Assembly (NCBI GenBank): GCA_025656435.1
Contig: JAHXHT010000071.1
Coordinates: 1-9,524 of the forward strand
Source: Candidatus Thiodiazotropha sp. (ex Gloverina cf. vestifex)
GTDB taxonomy: Bacteria > Pseudomonadota > Gammaproteobacteria > Chromatiales > Chromatiaceae
Length of the DNA: 9,524 nt
Direction of reading: 5' to 3'
Part shown: one piece after another, positions 1 to 6,503 of the stretch
Numbering within the stretch: the first letter of the stretch is position 1
Layout: every line of letters begins with the position of its first letter
Program-made: the position numbers and the translations under genes
The notes under the pieces: model-generated
What the model was told of the DNA's origin: nothing
The model's input: only the letters and a program-made list of their open reading frames with translations
Databases searched by the model: none

Positions 1-82
1 GGTCGGGGCATAACGGCTGTCGCGTTGGCGAGTCGATTTTGGGGACTCGGATGTCCCAAAATCTTTCACGAGGTAGCGACAC
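1..82 (+). repeat. Dispersed repeat, copy 1 (partial at window edge)
   Basis: This copy shares with copy 3 the upstream part (around GGYTGTCGCG at 15-24) and with both other copies the core from GGCGAGTCGATTTT to the GAGGTAGCGACAC end. The core contains an imperfect hairpin at 35-63 with arms GATTTTGGGGAC and GTCCCAAAATC (one bulged G) around a TCGGAT loop. The repeat ends five bases before the hscB start codon and probably continues to the left of base 1. Its placement inside an isc operon suggests an insertion between the upstream isc gene and hscB. Confidence 0.85.
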
Positions 83-87
83 GCTTG

Positions 88-636
88 ATGCTGGATTTTT
101 CGAAAAACTACTTTGAACTCTTTGGTCTGCCGGTAAGTTGTATCGTGGATGCCAACGCCTTGTCGGATCGCTATCGCGATCTGCAACGGATTGTGCATCC
201 TGATCGTTTTGCCAATGCAACGGATCAGGAGCGCCGGCTTTCGGTACAGGGCGCGGCTTTGATCAATGAAGCATTAGAAACACTTAAAGACCCGATTGCC
301 AGGGGCAGTTATCTCCTGACGCTTCATGGTGTCGAGATGGATGCTCAGAATGAATCCACTCAGGATATGGATTTCCTCATGCAGCAGATGGAGTTGCGCG
401 AGCAACTGGAGGAAGTGCGAAGGCAGGACGATCCCTACGAAGCTGTGCTGGATATCAGCAACTGGGTCAATAAACAGATTACCAGTCTGGTGGGACAGAT
501 GGCCGTACAGTTCGAGACACCCACCGATGACCAGTTGGCGGCAGCGAGAGAAATTTTACGCAAGATGCGGTTTCTGCAAAAGCTGCGAAGTGAGGCAGAA
601 ATGGTTGCAGCAGAACTTGAGGATGAATTGGGCTGA
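88..636 (+). CDS. hscB: HscB, J-domain co-chaperone of iron-sulfur cluster assembly
   Basis: This gene encodes a cytoplasmic J-protein of 182 residues, close to the 171 of the E. coli protein. In this family HscB binds the scaffold IscU, brings it to HscA and stimulates HscA ATPase activity. The N-terminal J-domain is visible with the HPD motif at residues 37-39, preceded by the typical NYFELFGLP opening. The C-terminal half is a helical IscU-binding domain with the characteristic DFLMQQMELREQLEE stretch. The ATG at 88 is preferred because it matches the usual family start (MLDxSKNYFELF). The frame stays open upstream to a TTG at 25, but those 21 codons lie in a dispersed repeat and are probably not translated. 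The Shine-Dalgarno is poor: GAGG at 70-73 is 14 nt away. hscA follows after a gap of 179 bp. Confidence 0.95.
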   Translation: MLDFSKNYFELFGLPVSCIVDANALSDRYRDLQRIVHPDRFANATDQERRLSVQGAALINEALETLKDPIARGSYLLTLHGVEMDAQNESTQDMDFLMQQMELREQLEEVRRQDDPYEAVLDISNWVNKQITSLVGQMAVQFETPTDDQLAAAREILRKMRFLQKLRSEAEMVAAELEDELG

Positions 637-815
637 TTGACGCTAGACTGAATCCCATATCAAAAGTGTGAATCACAAGTGGAAATTCTAAAGTTTGAGA
701 ATATAGCGATGACCAGTACCTCGACATTTTCACTGCCTGCGCTGAGTAAGATATTTGTCCTTTGTGGACAGGTGAAAGTAGATTACCCGATCACTTGATG
801 GTGCGTTGAAAACAC
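637..815. other. Unusually wide hscB-hscA spacer
   Basis: This 179-bp gap is wide for two genes that are usually nearly adjacent. It contains a small hairpin, TGTCC-TTTGT-GGACA at 756-770, and an unsupported 29-codon frame (709-798). No known element is recognised. A secondary promoter for hscA-fdx is possible, but no clear -35/-10 pair is seen. Confidence 0.5.
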
Positions 816-2687
816 ATGGCTCTTCTACAGATAGCGGAACCGGGACAGGCGCAAGCGCCTCACCAACACAAACTTGCTGCCGGTATTGATCTGGGCACCA
901 CTAACTCTCTGGTGGCCAGCGTACGCAGTGGTCATGCAGAAACTCTGCCGGATGCTGCCGGCCGCCATCTGCTGCCCTCTGTTGTACGTTACAGGGCGGA
1001 TGGCATCGATGTGGGCCATGTAGCCAGAACGGAAGAGGCGGCGGATCCGCTGAATACAATTTCATCTGCCAAGCGTTTGATTGGTCGCGGTGTGCAGGAT
1101 ATCAAGACCCTGGGAAGCCGCTTACCCTACCGCTTCATTCAGGAACATACCACCGTACCCCGCATCCAGACGGCGGCGGGCGATATCAGTCCAATCGAGG
1201 TTTCTGCTGAGGTGCTTAAGGTACTCTCCGGTCGGGCCGAGGAGACACTGGGGGGTGACCTGTCCGGCGTTGTGATCACCGTGCCGGCCTATTTCGATGA
1301 GGCCCAGCGTCAGGCGACTAAAGATGCGGCGAAACTGGCAGGATTGCATGTGTTTCGTCTGCTCAATGAGCCCACTGCGGCGGCTGTTGCCTATGGACTC
1401 GACAAGCGGGCTGAAGGTATACACGCTATCTATGATCTGGGCGGCGGGACTTTTGATATCTCAATTCTGCGACTTAACAAGGGCGTATTTCAGGTTATGG
1501 CCACCGGTGGTGATTCCGCATTGGGTGGAGATGATTTCGACAGGGTCGTTGCCGAATGGATTATGCAGCAGGCAGCTATCGGTGATGATGCCGATCATGG
1601 CCTGCAGAAACGGCTGATGCGGGCAGCCTGTGATGCTAAAGAGGCACTCAGCGATACTGGAGTGACTAAAGTTAGCATTACACTGGATGACGGTAGCTGC
1701 TGGGAACATGAGCTGAGTCGTGAGACGTTCAATCAACTTATCGATCCGTTGATAAAAAAGACCCAGATGGCTTGCCGTAGAGCCTTGCGTGATGCAGGTC
1801 TGATCCCGCAAGAGGTGAATGAGGTAGTGATGGTGGGTGGTTCCACCCGTGTGCCCAGAGTTCGAGAAAAGGTGGGTGAGCTATTTGGTAGCGAGCCACT
1901 GGTGGACATAGATCCGGATCGTGTGGTGGCCGTGGGTGCCGCCATTCAGGCTGACATTCTGGCTGGTAACAAGCCCGACGATGAGATGCTGTTACTAGAC
2001 GTGATTCCACTTTCGCTCGGTATTGAGACCATGGGTGGATTGAATGAAAAACTGATTAACCGAAACACCACCATACCCGTTGCCAGGGCACAGGAGTTCA
2101 CGACTTTCAAGGATGGCCAGACAGCCATCGCCATTCATGTCGCACAGGGTGAGCGCGAACTGGTGTCGGACTGCCGTTCGCTGGCGCGTTTCGAACTGCG
2201 TGGGATACCCCCCATGGTGGCGGGTGCGGCACGTATCCGTGTCACCCTCGAGGTGGATGCGGACGGTCTTCTGAATGTCAGTGCCAAGGAGATGAGTAGC
2301 GGTGTACAGACCAGTATCGAGGTGAAGCCTTCCTACGGTCTGACAGATAACGAAATCGAGACCATGTTGCGGGACTCCATTGCCCATGCCAGCAAGGACA
2401 AACTGGCGCGTAGCCTGCGCGAGCAACAAGTGGAGGCGGCTCGTACGATCGAGGCGCTGGAGGCCGCACTGTCCGACGACGGTGACCGCTTGTTGAATCC
2501 CGACGAGCGCAGTACGGTGGAGTTTGCCCTCGAAGAGTTACGCGGACTGGCGCAGTCCGATGATCTGAAGATCATCAAGCAGGGCATCGAGGAGCTGGAG
2601 CGGGTTTGTGGCTTCTATGTGGAGCGCCGAATGAACCAAAGTGTCCAGCAAGCCATGTCCGGCCATAATGTAGAAGAGTTTGAGTAA
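816..2687 (+). CDS. hscA: HscA, Hsp70-family chaperone of iron-sulfur cluster assembly
   Basis: HscA is a specialised cytoplasmic Hsp70 (DnaK family). It binds IscU and uses ATP, with HscB as co-chaperone, to promote transfer of nascent Fe-S clusters to apo-proteins. The 623-residue protein has the normal length and begins MALLQIAEPGQ, as in characterised HscA proteins. Visible ATPase motifs are GIDLGTTNS near residues 23-31, DLGGGTFD near 207 and VGGSTRVP near 340. The substrate-binding domain starts near LLLDVIPLSLGIETMGG (about 391), and a helical lid occupies the last 120 or so residues. There is no strong ribosome-binding site before the ATG. The gene lies between hscB and fdx and would be cotranscribed with them. 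No damage is seen. Confidence 0.97.
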   Translation: MALLQIAEPGQAQAPHQHKLAAGIDLGTTNSLVASVRSGHAETLPDAAGRHLLPSVVRYRADGIDVGHVARTEEAADPLNTISSAKRLIGRGVQDIKTLGSRLPYRFIQEHTTVPRIQTAAGDISPIEVSAEVLKVLSGRAEETLGGDLSGVVITVPAYFDEAQRQATKDAAKLAGLHVFRLLNEPTAAAVAYGLDKRAEGIHAIYDLGGGTFDISILRLNKGVFQVMATGGDSALGGDDFDRVVAEWIMQQAAIGDDADHGLQKRLMRAACDAKEALSDTGVTKVSITLDDGSCWEHELSRETFNQLIDPLIKKTQMACRRALRDAGLIPQEVNEVVMVGGSTRVPRVREKVGELFGSEPLVDIDPDRVVAVGAAIQADILAGNKPDDEMLLLDVIPLSLGIETMGGLNEKLINRNTTIPVARAQEFTTFKDGQTAIAIHVAQGERELVSDCRSLARFELRGIPPMVAGAARIRVTLEVDADGLLNVSAKEMSSGVQTSIEVKPSYGLTDNEIETMLRDSIAHASKDKLARSLREQQVEAARTIEALEAALSDDGDRLLNPDERSTVEFALEELRGLAQSDDLKIIKQGIEELERVCGFYVERRMNQSVQQAMSGHNVEEFE

Positions 2688-2738
2688 CAAAAGCCTATTA
2701 GGCCCTAACAGGCACTAGCAGAATTGGATCAGCAGCCC

Positions 2739-3077
2739 ATGCCACAAATTATTATTCTCCCTCATGAAGAGATCTGTCCCGAAGGCGCTGCTTTCGAGGC
2801 GGAACCTGGTATTACTATCTGTGATGCAGCGCTGCAGCATGGTATCGAGATCGAGCATGCCTGCGAGAAATCCTGTGCCTGTACCACCTGCCATGTGATC
2901 ATCCGCGAAGGTTTCGATGCCTTGGCGGAGGCCGATGAGAACGAAGAGGATATGCTCGATAAGGCCTGGGCTCTGGAGCCCGAATCACGTCTCAGTTGTC
3001 AGGCGCAGGTTGGGGATGAAGACTTAGTCATTGAGATTCCCAAGTACACTATCAATATGGTTTCGGAACACCACTGA
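2739..3077 (+). CDS. fdx: Isc-type [2Fe-2S] ferredoxin
   Basis: A 112-residue adrenodoxin-like [2Fe-2S] ferredoxin that supplies electrons during Isc-pathway cluster assembly in the cytoplasm. The cluster ligands are Cys42, Cys48, Cys51 and Cys87, at the same spacing as in E. coli Fdx; the conserved extra Cys46 is also present in the segment HACEKSCACTTCH. The ending PKYTINMVSEHH matches the family. The ATG at 2739 is chosen because family members start MPxIxxLPHE. An in-frame TTG at 2724 would add five unconserved residues. The gene is 51 bp after hscA and 13 bp before iscX, consistent with one operon. Confidence 0.96.
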   Translation: MPQIIILPHEEICPEGAAFEAEPGITICDAALQHGIEIEHACEKSCACTTCHVIIREGFDALAEADENEEDMLDKAWALEPESRLSCQAQVGDEDLVIEIPKYTINMVSEHH

Positions 3078-3078
3078 G

Positions 3079-3084
3079 AAGGAG
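3079..3084 (+). promoter_or_regulatory. Ribosome-binding site of the broken iscX
   Basis: AAGGAG lies 6 nt before the ATG at 3091 and is the best Shine-Dalgarno in the isc block. It remains intact although the gene behind it is frameshifted, which suggests that the damage is fairly recent (or a sequencing error). Confidence 0.7.
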
Positions 3085-3090
3085 ACTGTT

Positions 3091-3302
3091 ATGGGACTGA
3101 AATGGGTCGATATCTCTGGATATCGCCATTGCGCTAATTGCGCTAGATGAGGTACACCCCGATGGGGACCCGCGCACGATTAATTTTCGTCGATCTTCAT
3201 GACTGGGTGGTTGCACTGGATGAGTTCGATGATGATCCCCACCATTCCGGCGAGAAAATTCTTGAAGCTATTCAGGCTGCCTGGATAGAAGAACGGGAGT
3301 GA
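3091..3302 (+). pseudogene. iscX: iscX, frameshifted (two +1 insertions and a 9-bp duplication)
   Basis: IscX (YfhJ) is a small acidic protein of about 66 residues that binds IscS and modulates Fe-S assembly; it is normally the last gene of the isc operon. The stretch begins with MGLKWVD and ends with a clear IscX tail (FDDDP, GEKILEAIQ, AW, EERE), but three reading frames are needed to read it. One extra base near 3110-3113 shifts the frame, so the first frame ends at TGA 3148-3150 after 19 codons. A second extra base in the T4 run 3184-3187 shifts the frame back before VDLHDWV. The sequence ATTGCGCTA is also tandemly duplicated (3128-3136 and 3137-3145), adding three residues without a shift. 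Removing the two extra bases gives 69 codons plus a stop. A true pseudogene is likeliest; an assembly error is possible. Confidence 0.88.
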
Positions 3303-3303
3303 T

Positions 3304-3411
3304 GTGCGTTTAATTGTAGAAATCCAGCCCCAATCTGACAGCTATGAGGTTGCCAAAGATCGATTGCATTTTAGGCCTGAAACTCATACGCTGATCGCCA
3401 TGGAAGGCTGA
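3304..3411 (+). CDS. Short open frame of unknown identity after iscX
   Basis: A GTG-started frame of 35 codons begins just after the iscX stop (VRLIVEIQPQSDSYEVAKDR then LHFRPETHTLIAMEG). Its composition is plausible for a real protein, but it has no recognised family and no clear Shine-Dalgarno. It stops 13 bp before repeat copy 2. It may be the 5' end of a gene cut off by the repeat-bounded insertion, or chance. The left arm of the 29-bp inverted repeat lies inside it, which speaks against conserved coding. Function unknown. Confidence 0.2.
   Translation: MRLIVEIQPQSDSYEVAKDRLHFRPETHTLIAMEG
3315..3343 (+). repeat. Left arm of a 29-bp imperfect inverted repeat pair
   Basis: TGTAGAAATC (3315-3324), six unmatched bases, then CAATCTGACAGCT (3331-3343). 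The same two blocks at the same spacing occur on the - strand at 6504-6532, giving 23 of 29 identities. The two arms face each other across about 3.2 kb that contains the surface-protein gene and the transposase fragment. Confidence 0.7.
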
Positions 3412-3424
3412 AAGCCGAGGCGAT

Positions 3425-3500
3425 TAGTCCCCGATAGGCGTAGGCGAGTCGATTTTGCGGACTCGGATGCCCCAAAATCTTTCACGAGGTAGCGACACTC
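3425..3500 (+). repeat. Dispersed repeat, copy 2 (short form)
   Basis: This 76-bp copy begins TAGTCCCCGATAGGCGTA and runs straight into the core GGCGAGTCGATTTT through GACACTC. The hairpin at 3451-3479 is preserved with substitutions (GATTTTGCGGAC and GCCCCAAAATC). It equals copy 3 with the interval 6042-6209 removed between two GCGTA direct repeats. It ends 30 bp before the surface-protein start codon and is in the same reading phase as that gene, but a TAG at 3441-3443 closes the frame upstream. Confidence 0.88.
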
Positions 3501-3530
3501 TTACGTCGCGAGATTGAAGGTTCACTTGGT

Positions 3531-6026
3531 ATGTCTGAGTTACGTATGAGAATCATAACCACCCTTATTTTTGCGCTAATACCACAAATAGCATTCGCTA
3601 TTATGTTGCCTTTTAAACTCGGTAATACTTCGGTAATGTTTGTTGATTTTCAAGCCGAAAATGGTTCTCAGGCCGAAGAGGATTCGGAAAGCAGGATGGG
3701 GGTATTGTATCGATGGCTATCGGACAGTCATACCGTCGAAGGGCTTTACAGCTATATCGATAATAATAAATCACCTAACAATAATAGTTTGAAGCGCTTT
3801 GTTTTAGGATATGAGTCATTAAGTGACCATTGGTCATATCGTATTAACGGTTATATACCAACAAAGAACATGAAACGAATTAAGGGGTCCAGTAAGTTGT
3901 ATATCAAGGGCCATAGTGTTTACGAAGAACAATCTGCTTATTACGAGCAGGCGCGTCCTGGTTTAGAGTTATCTGCTAGTTATACTTTACCCTACCTTAA
4001 TAATGCTAAAGCACATATCAATGGTTATACATTTTGGTCTAGATACGGAACTCCTATCATTGGAAAAAGCGTTCGCTTAGAAAAGCAGATCAAAGAAAAT
4101 GTTGAGGTTTTCGCGTCACTTCGACATGACAGTGCAGAAGGTTGGGATAATTCTGTGGGCATTAAGCTGCATTATAATTTGGATGGAGTAAAGAAAAAGC
4201 CATCAGTGAATAGTATCTTCAAGAAAATGGCTGTTCCCATTCAAATTCAAGATAGGGTTCCCTCATATCGAATATACAAGCACAACGATAACGACAAACC
4301 AGACATGAAAAAGCCATTAAAATTTTTTGGGAAAATCCATGAGAAGATGATATTCGTTGATAATCAGGCGCAACCTGGCGGTGATGGAACCCGTGAGCAT
4401 CCTTATAATAATTTAAAGGATGCTGAAAAGAATTCAGATAAAAATGAACTTATATATGTGCTTTATGGGGATGGGACCTCTAATGCTTATGGTTCTTCAT
4501 TTTCTATGAAAGAGGGCCAAAGTCTAGTTGGCTCAGGAGTTGGGCTGACAATGAATGGACAAGGCCTGATCAAAAGAAAAAAAGACAGTGATGGAAAAAC
4601 ATTGAGGACGAAGCTCAAAAACAACAATTCCAAACTATATGATGTAGTAGCGTTAGATGATGATACAGACGTACACGGATTTTCGTTTGCTACTAGTGGT
4701 ACTGGAATTTTTGGAAAATATGTTAATCGCGTATTTATTTCAAATAACACTTTTGAATCTAGTCCAGATTATTCCGGGGGGGCGGACGGATGGGGTATAG
4801 AGCTTTGGACTAAAGGTAAGCGTGGTCCTATGACTGCGAATATTTACGATAATGATTTTAATCTCCCTGGAGGGATATATGTTTCTTCAAAGGGAAAACC
4901 AAAATCGCCTGCTATTGCTGACCCACATGTTAAATTAGATATAATCCGCAATACCTTTTCCGACAAGGGCTCTCAAGACATTAAGCTATCTTTTGGAGCG
5001 AAGGCAAAACACCAGGTGAATCTAAGGCTGAACAAGTTTGGTACGACTGGAAGAACAGCATTACAGTTGAACGCGTTTGACAACTCCGTTGATATGACGA
5101 TTATAGGTAATATATTTAATACGAAGAGTAGAGACTGCGCTCTTTGTTTTTCCCTCCGTGGGGGTAGTTCGGTTTCTGTGCTGGGTGAAATGAATGCTTT
5201 TTACGGAAATAAAATAGATATTGAGGTGAGTGTAAACGGATACGAAACGCACGGTTCCACCGTTTTTGATTTCGGGGGGGGATCTAGATACTCTATTGGC
5301 CTAAATTCATTCTCGAATATTAATACATGGAGGATTCTGGGAGTAACACGCGTAGCTCACTTTAAAGATAACAATTACTGGGGCAGTGTGATTCCCCCCG
5401 ATGCCTTATTTCACCGGAAGGGACTCCCCTGGGGGCATAATGTTTTAAGTGTGGCTCCAGATTTTTTAGGTTGTCTTGAAAATGTTATTGAACAAAACTA
5501 TGATGGTTGCCCAGATCCAGTAAGACGTACAAGTAAGGTGAAAGCATATGCGGATGTTGATGTTGGAACGCAAGCAGCAATTGACTATCTTACAAGGAAT
5601 GGTTACGAATGGACCGACCGGGACTGTACAGGTGAAGATTGCACTATCACGCCGGGAGAATTCTTCTCAAAATGGCTAGCGTCCGATCCGAAAATCATGG
5701 AAGAAACGATCCTAGGTAGATTAGACGACTTAATTCATAAGAAATCGATTTTATCGAATATTATAAGGTATGAGTTTATTCTCAGGGCATTTGAGTATTA
5801 CGGGTACGATGACGATCAGCCCAATCAGCCCAATAAAAATTATTATGTTAATCGTCAGCCCCCTAAAAAGGCACTCGATTATTTTAAATATAATCAGCCC
5901 AATCAGCCCAATAAGCCCAATGAACAGTTGCTCGATGATGTTAAATGGCGCAATATTAATCCTCATGATTTAGGTATATATCATATTCTTTTACCAGCGC
6001 TGCGCGCCCTGGATCGCAAGGGGTAG
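3531..6026 (+). CDS. Predicted outer-membrane inverse-autotransporter-like protein with beta-helix passenger
   Basis: An 831-residue predicted surface protein. Residues 6-23 (MRIITTLIFALIPQIAFA) form a signal peptide with a likely cut after AFA. Residues 25-225 alternate short amphipathic strands (for example RMGVLYRWL, HTVEGLYSYID, KRFVLGYESL, GLELSASYTLP, AKAHINGYTFWS, SVGIKLHYNL), as in inverse-autotransporter (intimin/invasin) barrels. Residues about 273-655, opening IFVDNQAQPGGDGTREHPY, look like a right-handed parallel beta-helix of the pectin-lyase type. The tail (660-831) has paired cysteines and QPN repeats. No LysM domain precedes the barrel and no Ig-like repeats follow it, unlike classical invasins. 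The start at 3531 has GAAGG 10 nt upstream; a second Met at 3546 is the alternative. Base composition is near 40% GC in sampled lines, below the hsc genes. The stop TAG opens a dispersed repeat. Adhesion or host contact is inference. Confidence 0.75.
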   Translation: MSELRMRIITTLIFALIPQIAFAIMLPFKLGNTSVMFVDFQAENGSQAEEDSESRMGVLYRWLSDSHTVEGLYSYIDNNKSPNNNSLKRFVLGYESLSDHWSYRINGYIPTKNMKRIKGSSKLYIKGHSVYEEQSAYYEQARPGLELSASYTLPYLNNAKAHINGYTFWSRYGTPIIGKSVRLEKQIKENVEVFASLRHDSAEGWDNSVGIKLHYNLDGVKKKPSVNSIFKKMAVPIQIQDRVPSYRIYKHNDNDKPDMKKPLKFFGKIHEKMIFVDNQAQPGGDGTREHPYNNLKDAEKNSDKNELIYVLYGDGTSNAYGSSFSMKEGQSLVGSGVGLTMNGQGLIKRKKDSDGKTLRTKLKNNNSKLYDVVALDDDTDVHGFSFATSGTGIFGKYVNRVFISNNTFESSPDYSGGADGWGIELWTKGKRGPMTANIYDNDFNLPGGIYVSSKGKPKSPAIADPHVKLDIIRNTFSDKGSQDIKLSFGAKAKHQVNLRLNKFGTTGRTALQLNAFDNSVDMTIIGNIFNTKSRDCALCFSLRGGSSVSVLGEMNAFYGNKIDIEVSVNGYETHGSTVFDFGGGSRYSIGLNSFSNINTWRILGVTRVAHFKDNNYWGSVIPPDALFHRKGLPWGHNVLSVAPDFLGCLENVIEQNYDGCPDPVRRTSKVKAYADVDVGTQAAIDYLTRNGYEWTDRDCTGEDCTITPGEFFSKWLASDPKIMEETILGRLDDLIHKKSILSNIIRYEFILRAFEYYGYDDDQPNQPNKNYYVNRQPPKKALDYFKYNQPNQPNKPNEQLLDDVKWRNINPHDLGIYHILLPALRALDRKG
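4776..4782 (+). repeat. G7 homopolymer in surface-protein gene
   Basis: Seven G residues lie in the beta-helix coding part (Ser-Gly-Gly-Ala-Asp). Runs of this kind are slippage-prone; a change of one base would end the protein early. Confidence 0.8.
5274..5281 (+). repeat. G8 homopolymer in surface-protein gene
   Basis: Eight G residues encode Gly-Gly-Gly between Phe and Ser in the beta-helix. This is the longest G run in the window and stands out in an AT-rich gene, so it is a candidate phase-variation tract. Confidence 0.8.
5817..5834 (+). repeat. QPN-coding 9-bp repeat, first block
   Basis: Two tandem CAGCCCAAT units encode Gln-Pro-Asn twice (residues 763-768 of the surface protein), followed by a diverged CC-less remnant. 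The nine-base unit keeps the frame, so unit gain or loss would change length only. Confidence 0.85.
5895..5921 (+). repeat. QPN/KPN-coding 9-bp repeat, second block
   Basis: Two CAGCCCAAT units and one AAGCCCAAT unit encode QPN QPN KPN from residue 789 of the surface protein. The block lies 60 bp after the first block and probably arose by local duplication. Confidence 0.85.
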
Positions 6027-6267
6027 TCCCCGGTAGGCGTATGATCGGAGATGAGAGCGAATGCGAACGCCGTAGATCATATGCAAGCACATCCGACACG
6101 CCGTCTAGCCATTTGAGGGAGTGCTGCGTAGCCAGAGCCGAGCATAGCGATGGTGTGGCGAAGCGGAACGGACGCAGGGCGGCCGCGGGGTATTAATGGT
6201 TGTCGCGTAGGCGAGTCGATTTTGGGGACTGGGATGTCCCAAAATCTATCACGAGGTAGTGACACTC
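6024..6267 (+). repeat. Dispersed repeat, copy 3 (long form)
   Basis: This 244-bp copy starts with TAGTCCCCGGTAGGCGTA, whose TAG is the stop codon of the surface-protein gene, and ends with the same core as copies 1 and 2 (ending GACACTC). Besides the core hairpin at 6218-6246 it has a second stem, CGTATGATC (6038-6046) with GATCATATG (6075-6083), allowing one G-U pair. The middle part, about 6084-6190, is GC-rich and is absent from copy 2. It encodes no transposase. A non-autonomous, MITE- or REP-like element is the likeliest class, but no family is recognised. Confidence 0.85.
6038..6083 (+). repeat. Inverted repeat within long repeat copy
   Basis: The nine-base arms CGTATGATC and GATCATATG pair completely with one G-U and enclose a 28-base loop in which GCG...CGC can also pair. 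The stem begins just 11 bases after the surface-protein stop codon, so it could serve as an mRNA 3'-end structure. No T-tract follows, so it is not a standard intrinsic terminator. Confidence 0.5.
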
Positions 6268-6328
6268 CTGAAACTTTAGCGGCTTATCCGTCATGACGCA
6301 TCCTGATTAGGGCTCATGCCTTGCCTTT

Positions 6329-6466
6329 TCAGGCAAACTGGACGGATTGACTCCTCAACAAAAATTCCAAACGCCGCATGTTGTAAGCCAAGTTCATCAT
6401 GCCAATCTTGAACGTGGCACGGCCCCGTCCTTTGGTGTGTGCCAAATTGTAGCTATTATCGGACAT
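6329..6466 (-). pseudogene. Transposase C-terminal fragment, IS5-like
   Basis: The - strand from ATG 6466 to the TGA at 6329 reads 45 codons containing GRGRATFKIGMMNLAYNMRR, a segment typical of the extreme C-terminus of DDE transposases of the IS5/IS4 type. An in-frame stop (TAG) lies two codons upstream of the ATG, and the catalytic DDE region is missing, so this is a dead remnant. A hairpin TTGCC-TTTTCA-GGCAA (6321-6336) overlaps its stop. It lies between repeat copy 3 and the right arm of the 29-bp inverted repeat. The assignment to IS5 is from memory of the motif; the exact subgroup is uncertain. Confidence 0.7.
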
Positions 6467-6503
6467 CGAAACCTATGTGGTGGAATGACCGCTACTGATC
6501 GTA

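Larger units (their letters stand above)
3303..3530. other. Junction between the isc operon and the surface-protein block
   Basis: This 228-bp stretch holds, in order, a doubtful 35-codon frame, the left arm of the 29-bp inverted repeat, a small hairpin (GGCTGAAAGCC near 3406-3416), repeat copy 2, and the GAAGG ribosome-binding site (3516-3520) of the surface-protein gene. No convincing sigma-70 promoter is visible, so the promoter of the surface-protein gene is unresolved. Confidence 0.6.

Noticed and set aside
35..63. Repeat-core hairpin as a rho-independent terminator
   Set aside because: The stem is convincing, but no T-tract follows in either direction and it would block the essential isc operon.
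709..798. 29-codon frame before hscA, possible leader peptide
   Set aside because: No family, weak ribosome-binding site, and no regulatory pattern such as a codon run or an attenuator pair.
5817..5921. Short repeated units that could suggest a CRISPR array
   Set aside because: The units are 9 bp, directly tandem and in frame; there are no spacers of regular length.
5751..5973. Opposed frames rich in Ile-Gly-Leu and Ile-Ser-Pro repeats
   Set aside because: These are other-frame readings of the CAGCCCAAT repeats and the AT-rich tail of the surface-protein gene.
6077..6265. 62-codon frame on the - strand
   Set aside because: It lies wholly inside dispersed repeat copy 3, and its first part is the antisense of the repeat core. 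Copy 2 lacks most of it. It is a frame inside a repeat, not a gene.
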